DNA of 7,343 bases, taken from Acidobacteriota bacterium. GTDB lineage: Bacteria > Acidobacteriota > Thermoanaerobaculia > Thermoanaerobaculales > Sulfomarinibacteraceae. The stretch is taken from NCBI GenBank assembly GCA_030637805.1, contig DAOWFV010000107.1:1-7343 (forward strand). The letters are read 5' to 3'. A program made the translations under genes and the position numbers. Positions within the stretch are counted from its first letter, which is position 1. Every line of letters starts with the position of its first letter. The notes beneath the pieces are model-generated. The model saw only the letters and a program-made list of their open reading frames with translations, searched no databases and was not told where the DNA came from. Below, piece after piece: positions 1 through 6,537 of this stretch.

Positions 1-60
1 AGATCCAGAAAGAAATTGACATCGCAGGAGCCCAACCGACGATTCTGGTGCGACTTGCGA
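1..60 (+). repeat. Hairpin-forming dispersed repeat, copy 1
   Basis: This stretch aligns without gaps to 7141-7200, with 49 of 60 positions identical over the whole length and 40 of 45 identical from position 16 onward. It can fold as an outer stem TCGCAGG (22-28) with CTTGCGA (54-60), containing one G-U pair, and an inner stem ACCGA (35-39) with CTGGT (45-49), which has a G-U pair and one mismatch next to the loop. The copy starts at the window edge and may extend further left. It runs directly into a heptad array. No coding potential is apparent. Confidence 0.8.
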
Positions 61-102
61 TGTGCGATGTGCGCCCTGGGACCTGAGACCTGAGACTTGA
101 GA
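54..102 (+). repeat. Heptad tandem array (consensus near CCTGNGA), 7 units
   Basis: Seven consecutive 7-bp units follow without interruption: CTTGCGA, TGTGCGA, TGTGCGC, CCTGGGA, CCTGAGA, CCTGAGA, CTTGAGA. The first unit is also the 3' arm of the hairpin repeat before it. The units drift from a CGA-ending to an AGA-ending form along the array, which looks like repeated duplication plus point change. There are no spacers, so it is not a CRISPR array. Confidence 0.75.
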
Positions 103-150
103 GACCCGTCCCCTGAACCCCCCCACCACGCGACCGAATTGAGCGTAAGT

Positions 151-178
151 AACTCAAAAATCAAAACTAAAAACTCAA
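151..178 (+). repeat. AT-rich heptad array at the glycosyltransferase 3' end, 4 units
   Basis: Units AACTCAA, AAATCAA, AACTAAA and AACTCAA follow each other with period 7, and the next seven bases (AATTTCT) enter the end of the leftward glycosyltransferase gene. On the minus strand the array reads as T-rich TTGAGTT-like units. It supplies the TGA stop codon (177-175) of that gene. The T-rich minus-strand transcript might help termination, but there is no strong GC hairpin directly before it. A weak inverted repeat TTGAG/CTCAA spans 139-157. Confidence 0.65.
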
Positions 179-2403
179 AATTTCTCGTCCTCCACCTGCA
201 CCAGCCTCCCGTCGTGCCAGAGGTAGAGCTCGCGGTCGCCGGCGAGTTGGCGGAACGCCGGGTCATCCGGATCGCCCTCCGCGAAGAGCAGGTCGGCGTC
301 CGGCCCCGTCTCCATCATCCGGGCAGCCATCGCCCACCCCTGCCAGTCATCCGTGGCAAAGAGGACCAGCGCCCGCCCCGGGTTCGCCGCCGCGACCTGG
401 CGCTCGAGGGAGCCGTCGACCCCGTTGTAGCCGTGGTACAGGGCCAGGCGGCGGGGGAGGACGGCGACTGCTGTGAGGTTCAGAACCAGGAAGAGCGCGA
501 GGGCGGCCGCGGCGGGGGTCCGCTTCCTGGCGTGGTCCGGGTCGGCGCCCATCCGCGCCAGCTCCTGGAAGCCTCTCGCCGTCAGCAGGTAGAGGCAGGC
601 GAAGATCTCGAAATAGTAGCGGGGCCCGAAACCGTGCAGCCCGTGGCCGCGGGTTCCGAGATGGGCGATGAGGACGGAAACCACCATTGCCAACAGCAGC
701 CAGTCGGTCGGTCGGGCGCGCCGCAAGAGGAAGGGCACACACGCGAATGCCAGCGCCAGGGCGAGGACGAGGGGCCCGTGCACGAGATCCCAGCCCCATC
801 CGGAGATGGCCGCGCAGGTGGAGGCGAGGAGGGCGTCCAGGTTGCGGAGCCCGAACCACAGGTTGTCGAGGAGGTACATGGAGCGCTGCGCCAGGGTGTA
901 GGGGAAGGCGAGAGCCTGGCCGGTGATCAGGTGGTTCGCGATGAGGGTCGGCGCAGCGGTCGCGAGGCCGCCGGCCAGAACGGCGAGGAGGCGCCGGCCA
1001 GCATCCCGATGTTTCCGGCTCGTGAGCAAGTCGAAGAGCAGGACCGCGGCGAAGGGCACCGCGATGGCCAAAGCGGTCAGTGGGCGGATACCGAAAGCGA
1101 CGCCGAGGGCCGCCCCAGCGGCCGCGGCCGCCGGCCGGCTCGATCGCCGCCGGGCGGCCAGGGTGAGCCACAGGGCGGCGAGGACCAGAGTCGCGCCGGC
1201 GGCATGGGAGAGCATGCTCCCGAAGATCAGGCGTGCCATCGGCGAGATCAGGCCGAGAGTTGCCGCACCGAGGCCCAGCTCCGGGCCGTCGAGCTCTCGC
1301 CCGGTCAGGTAGAGGAGCACGATGAAGAGGCCCCCGAGGAGGGGCGCTACCAGCCAGGGAATCCCCACCGCGAGGCCGGCGGCGAGGAAGAGCGGCCAGC
1401 CGACCGGGTAGTGTGCGAGCCATCGGCCCGCCTCAACGTAGGTGTAGGGCAAACTGAGGTGGTCCTGGAACGGCGAGACCTCGCCCCACAGCGCGCCGTC
1501 GAGAAGCCACCGCGCCTGCAGCAGGTAGACCACCGAGTCGGGCTGGTGGGGGAGGGCCTCCAGCACGCCGCCGGCCACCCAGGCCGAAATGGCGACTGCG
1601 GTGAGGGCGAGCCCGAAGGCAATCCACGGCGGGGCCCGCCACCGACGGGAGGCGGTGGGCAATGGACGCGGCGGCGAGCCCGAGGCGAGAAGCGCGAAGA
1701 TCCCGATCAGGAGAGAGGCCACCGCTGCGGCCCGCAGCACCAGGGCGATGGCAGCGCCCGCATCGACCGGTGGCGTCGGGTCGGTGCTTGTGACCGCGAG
1801 GGTGACGCCGCTTGCGTCGAGGATAGAGCAGTCGTTGTTGATCAGCCCGCGACGGAAGACGATCGAGGTGGTGGGCTCGCCCCGCAGCACCAGGGAGAGG
1901 TCGCGGAGGGTGCGACCGCGGAAATCGGCCCGCAGGGTGAAGGGCCCGCGGACGACAAGCTGGCGCCTCCAGACCACGCCCTCGCCGCCTAGTTCGTCGA
2001 GCTCCCAGTCGCCCAGGGGAACGAGGTCGCCGGGCGGGATCTCGAACCGGCGCGGCAGGCGCTCGTCGAGGATCTGCCTGCCCTCCGACGAGATCCTGAT
2101 GCGGCGGCCCCCGGGCGGGTCGATGGAATCTGCGGCGCGGATCTCGACCGCAGACAACGAGCTTACCGCCACGCCGGCGGAAAGGGTCGAGCCGGCGACG
2201 CGCAGATGGATCCGCCCGCCGTCGGAGAAGACCTCGAGTTCGGTGGTGCGATCGAGGGCGCCTGCAGCGAGCCAGAGGAGGATCGCCGCCAGTGGCCATC
2301 CCAGGCGGCGCCAGGGCCGGCCCGCGCTCGAAGCGAGCGGTCTCAGTCGCGGAACTCGACCCGCTCGATCTCGTGCAGCATGTACAGAAGCCGCAGCAGC
2401 CAC
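175..2403 (-). CDS. GT-C type membrane glycosyltransferase (ArnT/PMT-like) with extra extracytoplasmic domain
   Basis: A 742-residue multi-pass membrane protein, probably transferring a sugar from a polyprenyl-phosphate donor to an envelope acceptor. The first membrane segment is at about residues 35-50. A soluble, beta-rich stretch of about 160 residues (51-212) follows, then many segments from about 217 to 650 and a soluble C-terminal tail (about 655-742). The first extracytoplasmic loop after the third segment contains HQPDSVVYLLQARW (286-299). Asp289 there fits the conserved acidic residue of GT-C enzymes, and HYPVGWPLFL (331-340) and GPRYYFEIF (593-601) are typical of the ArnT/PMT_2 class. 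The GTG start lies 61 nt inside the kinase gene and has AAGGA six bases upstream. The overlap implies co-transcription and probably translational coupling with the kinase. Donor and acceptor cannot be told from the sequence. The long insert between segments one and two is unusual for the family. Confidence 0.82.
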   Translation of the reverse strand: MAAAASVHAARDRAGRVPRLRPLASSAGRPWRRLGWPLAAILLWLAAGALDRTTELEVFSDGGRIHLRVAGSTLSAGVAVSSLSAVEIRAADSIDPPGGRRIRISSEGRQILDERLPRRFEIPPGDLVPLGDWELDELGGEGVVWRRQLVVRGPFTLRADFRGRTLRDLSLVLRGEPTTSIVFRRGLINNDCSILDASGVTLAVTSTDPTPPVDAGAAIALVLRAAAVASLLIGIFALLASGSPPRPLPTASRRWRAPPWIAFGLALTAVAISAWVAGGVLEALPHQPDSVVYLLQARWLLDGALWGEVSPFQDHLSLPYTYVEAGRWLAHYPVGWPLFLAAGLAVGIPWLVAPLLGGLFIVLLYLTGRELDGPELGLGAATLGLISPMARLIFGSMLSHAAGATLVLAALWLTLAARRRSSRPAAAAAGAALGVAFGIRPLTALAIAVPFAAVLLFDLLTSRKHRDAGRRLLAVLAGGLATAAPTLIANHLITGQALAFPYTLAQRSMYLLDNLWFGLRNLDALLASTCAAISGWGWDLVHGPLVLALALAFACVPFLLRRARPTDWLLLAMVVSVLIAHLGTRGHGLHGFGPRYYFEIFACLYLLTARGFQELARMGADPDHARKRTPAAAALALFLVLNLTAVAVLPRRLALYHGYNGVDGSLERQVAAANPGRALVLFATDDWQGWAMAARMMETGPDADLLFAEGDPDDPAFRQLAGDRELYLWHDGRLVQVEDEKF

Positions 2404-4163
2404 TCCTGGTCCTTCTCCCGGCGAATCAGCTCGTCCACCGTGATTGCCTCGTCCTCGATGGTGCGCAGGATCCTCTGCTGGCGGCCCGAGAGGTGGAGAT
2501 CGGCGGGGATCTCGCCCTTCTTTCGCACCACCCTCTGGTTGGCCTTGCCCTCCATGGAACGCCGCACCAGCATCAGCGGTACCCGGTCCTGCACTCCCTC
2601 GTGGATCAGGGTGTGGGCGCGCAGGTTCAGGGGCAGCCCCGTCTGCGGCACGGGCAGATCCTCGTACAGGGTGAAGGACCCGCCGGTCCAGGTGAAGAGG
2701 TCGAGGATGCGGTCACGAACCTGTCCGCCGAGCTGCTGATAAAGCTCGTTCGGCGTGCAGGCGCTGAGCGCGAGCAGGGCCTCCGTGAAGCGGAGCCCCT
2801 TGCGGGCCGCGAAGTCGAGGGTCTCGCCATGCTGCTCCCGCGAGAGGACGCCCTGAGCCACCAGGTGCTCGCCGAAGAGCTCGCTCTCGATGTTGGAGTT
2901 GGCGAACACGGGGTCGCCGTCCTCGACGAAGATCGTTTTCTTCACCGGCTCGCGATCGAGGTCGAGCGCGCCCGAGATTCGGGCCTCGTTGAGCTGGTGC
3001 AGCAGGCGGGAGAGAGAGATCTCCTGCAGAACACCCTGCCGATCAGGTTCGGATGGGCGTTCCTCCACCACCTGGACGGCGGGAACAGCCACCGGTCCGG
3101 GCCCGCGGCCCGCGAAGATGTTGAGCGGATTCACCTGGTCCCCTGCCGGCGCGACGCCGGTACCCGCCGCTGCACGCTGGGGAGGGCTCTCGGGCCCGCC
3201 GGTTTCCAAGAGCTTCTTCTCGACCTCGGCGTCGGCCGTCTCCTCCTGCTCGATGTCCTCGGCGAAGAGGGCGTGCATGAAGGTCGAGACCTCGGCTTCG
3301 GTCAGGGGGCTGCTGGCGTTGTCCACCCTTTTGGCGAGGTCGTTGGCGAGGTCCAGCGCGGTCGGGTAGCGGTCGTCCGGGTCCACCTCGAGCGAGTGGT
3401 CGAGCACCGCCTGCAGGCTTTTCGGGATCGAGCCGAACCGGCTGCGGTCGATCTGGCCCTTGCGGATGTCCAGGAGCATGGCCATCTCGTTGGGCCCGTC
3501 GCGCAGGGGCGCCATGGTCATCATCTCCGCGAAGACCACGCCCAGGGAGAAGAGATCGCTGCGGCGATCCACCTCCAGCGCCTGGGCCGCTTCCGGGCTG
3601 ATGTAACGCACCTTCCCCTTGATGACGCCGTGCTCGGTGTGCTCCTCGCGGTCGCGCGCGCGGGCGACGCCGAAGTCGGTGAGCTTGATCTCGCCGTTGT
3701 ACGAGATGATGATGTTGCGCGGGCTGACGTCGCGGTGGACGATCTCCTGCGGCTGGCCGTCCGGAGAGCGGAACTCGTGCGCGAACTGGAGACCGGTGCA
3801 CACCTCGCTGATGACCCTCGTCGCCAGCCGCCAGGGGCAGCGCCGTTCGAGAGAGATCAGGCGCTGCAGCACCCTGAAGAGATCGCGCCCGGGGACATAC
3901 TCCATGGCAATGTAGGGCGATCCCTCGGCCTGGCCGAGATCGTAGATCTGAACGATGTTGGGGTGAACGAGCCTCGAGGCGATCTTCGCCTCATCGGTGA
4001 ACATGCGCAAAAAGCGCGTGCGCTCGAGAAGGTGGGGGTGGATCCGTTTGATGGCCACCGTTTTGGTGAAGCCGCGGATGCCCACAACCTTCGCCCGGTA
4101 GACGTCGGCCATTCCACCAGTGGCGATCTTATCGACGAGGATGTACTTCCCGAAGCGTTGCAT
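2343..4163 (-). CDS. Hanks-type serine/threonine protein kinase with C-terminal DUF4388 (PATAN-like) domain
   Basis: A 606-residue soluble protein that should phosphorylate Ser/Thr on partner proteins in the cytoplasm. The kinase domain covers about residues 7-280. It shows a glycine loop ATGGMADVY (14-22, Ala in place of the first Gly), the ATP-anchoring Lys39 in VAIKRI and the helix-C Glu58. It also has HRDVSPRN (143-150, catalytic Asp145 and Asn150), DFG (163-165), GKVRYISPEA (183-192), Asp203 and Arg265. A linker rich in Ala, Pro and Gly (about 320-375) leads to a DUF4388 domain (about 376-502) with ISGALDLD and FVEDGDPVFANS. A helical, winged-helix-like tail follows (about 555-606). There is no membrane segment, FHA or PASTA domain. 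The ATG is preceded by only a weak purine-rich site. An inverted repeat lies about 20 nt upstream. All key catalytic residues are present, so activity is expected. Confidence 0.92.
   Translation of the reverse strand: MQRFGKYILVDKIATGGMADVYRAKVVGIRGFTKTVAIKRIHPHLLERTRFLRMFTDEAKIASRLVHPNIVQIYDLGQAEGSPYIAMEYVPGRDLFRVLQRLISLERRCPWRLATRVISEVCTGLQFAHEFRSPDGQPQEIVHRDVSPRNIIISYNGEIKLTDFGVARARDREEHTEHGVIKGKVRYISPEAAQALEVDRRSDLFSLGVVFAEMMTMAPLRDGPNEMAMLLDIRKGQIDRSRFGSIPKSLQAVLDHSLEVDPDDRYPTALDLANDLAKRVDNASSPLTEAEVSTFMHALFAEDIEQEETADAEVEKKLLETGGPESPPQRAAAGTGVAPAGDQVNPLNIFAGRGPGPVAVPAVQVVEERPSEPDRQGVLQEISLSRLLHQLNEARISGALDLDREPVKKTIFVEDGDPVFANSNIESELFGEHLVAQGVLSREQHGETLDFAARKGLRFTEALLALSACTPNELYQQLGGQVRDRILDLFTWTGGSFTLYEDLPVPQTGLPLNLRAHTLIHEGVQDRVPLMLVRRSMEGKANQRVVRKKGEIPADLHLSGRQQRILRTIEDEAITVDELIRREKDQEWLLRLLYMLHEIERVEFRD
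2410..2414 (-). promoter_or_regulatory. Ribosome binding site for the glycosyltransferase GTG start
   Basis: On the minus strand AAGGA lies six bases before the GTG at 2403-2401, inside the kinase coding sequence. It is the main support for this start over a CTG that overlaps the kinase stop codon (CTGA). No other in-frame ATG or GTG with a good site precedes the first membrane segment. Confidence 0.5.
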
Positions 4164-4183
4164 GGCCCTGATCTCTTAGTTTA

Positions 4184-4203
4184 GACCACATTCTCTGGTG
4201 GTC
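4184..4203. promoter_or_regulatory. Inverted repeat upstream of the kinase (possible operator)
   Basis: GACCAC (4184-4189) and GTGGTC (4198-4203) form a perfect 6-bp inverted repeat with an 8-bp centre, ending 20 nt before the kinase start codon. A weak minus-strand -10 candidate TAAACT (4183-4178) lies directly beside it, which would place the repeat in the promoter spacer. No T-run follows, so it is not a terminator. Confidence 0.3.
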
Positions 4204-4455
4204 GCCGGTTCCGGGGGGCGGTCTGCTCCGGTGCCCCCGCAAGCCCCTCACAACTAACTCAATCCTTCTTCATTACTTACGGTTCGTAGCGTACGATCGT
4301 AGAGGCATGGGCAGGCGACAATGGAGCGCCGGCCCTGAGGGTACCCGTTGACATGCGGACGCCCACCGCTGTGGGGAAACGCCTCGAACAGGGTCTCAGC
4401 CAGGCTCCATGAGATACGCAGCCGCTATAGAATCGGTGGCGGACACAATCCGATG

Positions 4456-4461
4456 AGGGAG
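4456..4461 (+). promoter_or_regulatory. Ribosome binding site deciding the racemase start
   Basis: AGGGAG ends eight bases before the ATG at 4470. The in-frame GTG at 4461 would overlap this site and leave no room for ribosome binding, so the ATG is preferred. The resulting N-terminus, MRQKVVGVLGGMGPEST, also matches where this racemase family normally begins. Confidence 0.55.
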
Positions 4462-4469
4462 TGGACTCG

Positions 4470-5177
4470 ATGAGGCAGAAGGTGGTTGGGGTGCTCGGTG
4501 GGATGGGCCCGGAGTCGACCGCAGATCTGCTTGCGAAAATCGTTCGCAGCACGCCGGTCACCAGGGAGCAGGACCACCTGCGGGTCATCGTCGACAGCAA
4601 CCCCAAGGTTCCGAATCGTACTGACGCGCTGCTGTCCGGCGAAACGGCGCCGGTCATCCGGGCTCTTACCGAGACCGCCCGCAACCTGGAGCGGGCAGGC
4701 GCGGAGCTGATCGGCATGCCGTGCAACACTGCTCACGCCTTCCTGGCGGAGGTCCGTAAGAGCGTGGGCGTCCCGGTCCTCGACATGATCGACGAGGCTG
4801 CCGGGCGGGCACGACAGGTCTTCGGTGCGGGGGCGGTGATCGGGCTGCTGGCCACCGACGGAACACACCGGGCGGGGATCTACCACGAGGCGCTGGGGCG
4901 CCACGGCCTGGTCCCGGTCGCGCCCGTCGCCCGGGAGGTGCAGCGCGGGGTTATGGACGCCCTTGGCGCGGTGAAGCTCTCCGGTGTGCTCGAAGAGTCC
5001 GGCCGCGCACTCGCCGTGGCGATCGGGGATCTTTCGGAACAGGGAGCGACGGCGCTCGTGGCCGGCTGCACGGAGGTCTCGCTGGTGCTGGAGAAATATC
5101 CGCCGGACCTGCCGTGGGTCGATCCGCTGCAGGTGCTCGCCGAGGCGCTGGTCCGTGAGGCGGGAGGACACCCATGA
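4470..5177 (+). CDS. Aspartate/glutamate racemase family protein
   Basis: A cytoplasmic, cofactor-independent racemase of 235 residues, the usual length of the Asp/Glu racemase superfamily. These enzymes interconvert L and D acidic amino acids using two cysteines as acid and base. The N-terminus has the GGMGPEST signature (10-17). The first catalytic cysteine is Cys85 in GMPCNTAH and the second is Cys200 in AGCTEVSL, so both are present. The glycine-rich start and the two half-domains around each Cys fit the family. The stop codon overlaps the ATG of the exported peptidase gene by the ATGA arrangement, so the two are probably translated from one message. Start chosen by spacing to AGGGAG; GTG at 4461 would add three residues. 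Aspartate, glutamate or a hydantoin-type substrate cannot be told apart here, and it is not clearly MurI. Confidence 0.9.
   Translation: MRQKVVGVLGGMGPESTADLLAKIVRSTPVTREQDHLRVIVDSNPKVPNRTDALLSGETAPVIRALTETARNLERAGAELIGMPCNTAHAFLAEVRKSVGVPVLDMIDEAAGRARQVFGAGAVIGLLATDGTHRAGIYHEALGRHGLVPVAPVAREVQRGVMDALGAVKLSGVLEESGRALAVAIGDLSEQGATALVAGCTEVSLVLEKYPPDLPWVDPLQVLAEALVREAGGHP
5162..5168 (+). promoter_or_regulatory. Strong ribosome binding site before the P1 peptidase
   Basis: GGGAGGA lies five bases before the ATG at 5174, within the last codons of the racemase gene. It supports this start and the ATGA overlap with the racemase stop. Confidence 0.6.
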
Positions 5178-6349
5178 TTCGCAAGCTTATGGCCCTTTTC
5201 ATGTTCCTGTGCTGCTTCCCGTGCTTCGGGGAGGAGGGTGACCGCCCGCGTCTCCGGGACCTCGGCGTCGCGCCGGGGATTCTCCAGCCCGGGGCGCTCA
5301 ACGCCATCACCGACGTGGCCGGCGTCCGGGTTGGTCATAAGACGCTGGTCAAGGGTGAATCGATCCGCACCGGCGTTACCGCGATCCTCCCCCACGAGGG
5401 CAACGTTTTCCAGTCCAAGGTGCCGGCGGGGGTGTGGCCGGCCAACGCCTTCGGCAAGGCGGCGGGCTTCCTGCAGGTGGGCGAGCTGGGAAATATCGAG
5501 ACGCCGATCGTACTCACCAACACGCTCTGCGTCGGGACCGCGATGCAGGCGGTGGTGGACTGGACCCTCCGCCAGGAGGGCAACGAGGAGGTGCGCTCGG
5601 TCAACGCGGTCGTGGGCGAGACCAACGACGGCTACCTCAACGACATCCGAACCTGCGCCGTCCGTGCCGAGGACGTCTTTCGGGCCATCGACGGTGCGCG
5701 CGGAGGTCCGGTCGAGGAAGGCTCGGTCGGAGCCGGCACCGGGACCTCTGCCTTCGGGTGGAAGGGTGGCATCGGCACCGCCTCGCGGGTGCTGCCGGAG
5801 AGCCTCGGAGGCTACATGGTCGGCGCTCTGGTGCAGACGAATTTTGGCGGCATCCTGACTGTGGACGGGCTGCCCGTGGGCGAGACGCTCGGTCGGTACC
5901 CGTTCAGGGAGCACCTGGAGGCGGCTCGACCACGAGCAGCAGAAGACGAGACGGCGGGCGACGGCTCCTGCATGATCGTCCTGGCCACCGACGCCCCTCT
6001 CTCAGCGCGCAATCTGGAGCGGATGGCGGCGCGCGCGGTGCTGGGAATGGCCCGCACGGGCTCGTTCATGAGCAACGGCTCGGGCGACTTCGTGATCGCC
6101 TTCTCCACCCGGAACCCCATACCGTATGACGAGCCGGCGACGACCCGAAAGACCGATGTGCTCTTTAACGACTTTGTCAGCCCGCTCTTCCTGGCCACCG
6201 TGGAGGCGGTGGAGGAGGCGATTCTCAACTCCCTGATGAGGGCAACGACGGTCGGCGGCTTCCAGGGCCACACACGCGAGGCGTTCCCCGTGGAGCGGCT
6301 GCGCGAGATGGTAGAGAAGAGAGGCGGCGAAGCGCCTGCTTCCAACTGA
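5174..6349 (+). CDS. Exported P1 family peptidase (DmpA/BapA-like aminopeptidase)
   Basis: A 391-residue member of the P1 (S58) family of self-cleaving N-terminal-nucleophile peptidases. Characterised relatives remove N-terminal amino acids, including D-alanine amides/esters (DmpA) or beta-amino acids (BapA). Residues 1-19 (MIRKLMALFM..CFG) look like a signal peptide with possible cleavage before Glu20, so the enzyme is probably periplasmic. The expected autoproteolysis site is Gly264-Ser265 in AGDGSCMIVLATDAPL. Ser303 and Asp305 (in NGSGDFVIAFS) lie 38 and 40 residues after the nucleophile, the same spacing I recall for Ser288 and Glu290 relative to Ser250 in BapA. Asn223 (VQTNFGG) fits the oxyanion Asn, and the ETNDGYLND motif (149-157) is also typical. 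The 4-nt overlap with the racemase indicates shared function. Substrate preference (D-, beta- or plain L-terminal residues) is unknown. Confidence 0.9.
   Translation: MIRKLMALFMFLCCFPCFGEEGDRPRLRDLGVAPGILQPGALNAITDVAGVRVGHKTLVKGESIRTGVTAILPHEGNVFQSKVPAGVWPANAFGKAAGFLQVGELGNIETPIVLTNTLCVGTAMQAVVDWTLRQEGNEEVRSVNAVVGETNDGYLNDIRTCAVRAEDVFRAIDGARGGPVEEGSVGAGTGTSAFGWKGGIGTASRVLPESLGGYMVGALVQTNFGGILTVDGLPVGETLGRYPFREHLEAARPRAAEDETAGDGSCMIVLATDAPLSARNLERMAARAVLGMARTGSFMSNGSGDFVIAFSTRNPIPYDEPATTRKTDVLFNDFVSPLFLATVEAVEEAILNSLMRATTVGGFQGHTREAFPVERLREMVEKRGGEAPASN
6322..6337. repeat. Short inverted repeat containing a 13-mer also found after the USP gene
   Basis: AGGCG (6322-6326) and CGCCT (6333-6337) pair around GCGAAG, just before the peptidase stop codon. 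The 13-mer GGCGGCGAAGCGC (6323-6335) recurs at 7048-7060, 31 nt after the stress-protein stop. No T-run follows either copy, so an intrinsic terminator is not supported. Confidence 0.3.
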
Positions 6350-6409
6350 AAGACTCGCCCAGACGCGGACATCAGGCTCCAATCCACCCGGTCGCTTCCC
6401 CGCGCCGAT

Positions 6410-6428
6410 AAATTCGAAATTCGAAATT
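6410..6428 (+). repeat. AAATTCG heptad array, about 2.7 units
   Basis: AAATTCG occurs twice in tandem and is followed by AAATT, in the 188-nt gap between the peptidase and stress-protein genes. The sequence differs from the CCTGCGA-type heptads but keeps the same 7-bp period. The rest of the gap has no recognisable gene. Confidence 0.5.
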
Positions 6429-6479
6429 GCTCCGGTTCGCCCTCATCCTCCCGGCGATTCTTCACCCGGTTGGGAAGGG

Positions 6480-6497
6480 TGATTCCTGGGCGAATCA
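6480..6497. promoter_or_regulatory. Inverted repeat upstream of the USP gene (possible operator)
   Basis: TGATTC (6480-6485) and GAATCA (6492-6497) form a perfect 6-bp inverted repeat around CTGGGC, 40 nt before the ATG. No clear -35/-10 pair could be placed around it, so its role as an operator is only a guess. Confidence 0.25.
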
Positions 6498-6527
6498 GCG
6501 ACACATCGAGGAGTATGATGGGAGGGA

Positions 6528-6532
6528 GGAGG
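6528..6532 (+). promoter_or_regulatory. Ribosome binding site for the universal stress protein
   Basis: GGAGG lies five bases before the ATG at 6538, as the end of a purine-rich run GGAGGGAGGAGG (6521-6532). It decides the start against the upstream in-frame TTG. Confidence 0.6.
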
Positions 6533-6537
6533 CTGCG

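Larger units (their letters stand above)
4164..4469. promoter_or_regulatory. Divergent intergenic region between the kinase and racemase genes
   Basis: Roughly 300 bases separate the two divergently transcribed units, so both promoters should lie here. It holds an inverted repeat close to the kinase start, an AT-rich patch (about 4248-4282) and a cluster of short palindromes (4284-4302). A possible -10 TATAGAAT (4426-4433) lies 37 nt before the racemase ATG but lacks a recognisable -35. A TTGACA at 4348-4353 has no matching -10. I found no convincing small gene or RNA. The longest obvious rightward reading from an ATG (4307) stops after 14 codons. Confidence 0.45.

Noticed and set aside
97..1992. 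Rightward open frame of 631 codons opposite the glycosyltransferase
   Set aside because: Its product is low-complexity, rich in Gly, Glu, Arg and Pro, with no family signature. It is the usual open antisense frame of a high-GC gene, and the minus strand encodes a clear membrane protein.
2292..4184. Rightward open frame of 630 codons opposite the kinase
   Set aside because: It mirrors the kinase codon structure and has no recognisable domain, while the kinase motifs on the other strand are unmistakable.
4178..4216. ECF-sigma-like GGAAC ... TCTAAA upstream of the kinase (minus strand)
   Set aside because: The spacing is about 23 bases rather than the 16-17 typical of such promoters.
4348..4376. 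TTGACA as -35 of a racemase promoter
   Set aside because: At 16-18 bp downstream the sequence is GTGGGG-like, with no usable -10, and TATAGA is 72 bases away.
6427..6537. N-terminal extension of the stress protein from a TTG start
   Set aside because: It would add 37 residues unlike the Usp fold and has no ribosome binding site. The ATG at 6538 has GGAGG at good spacing.
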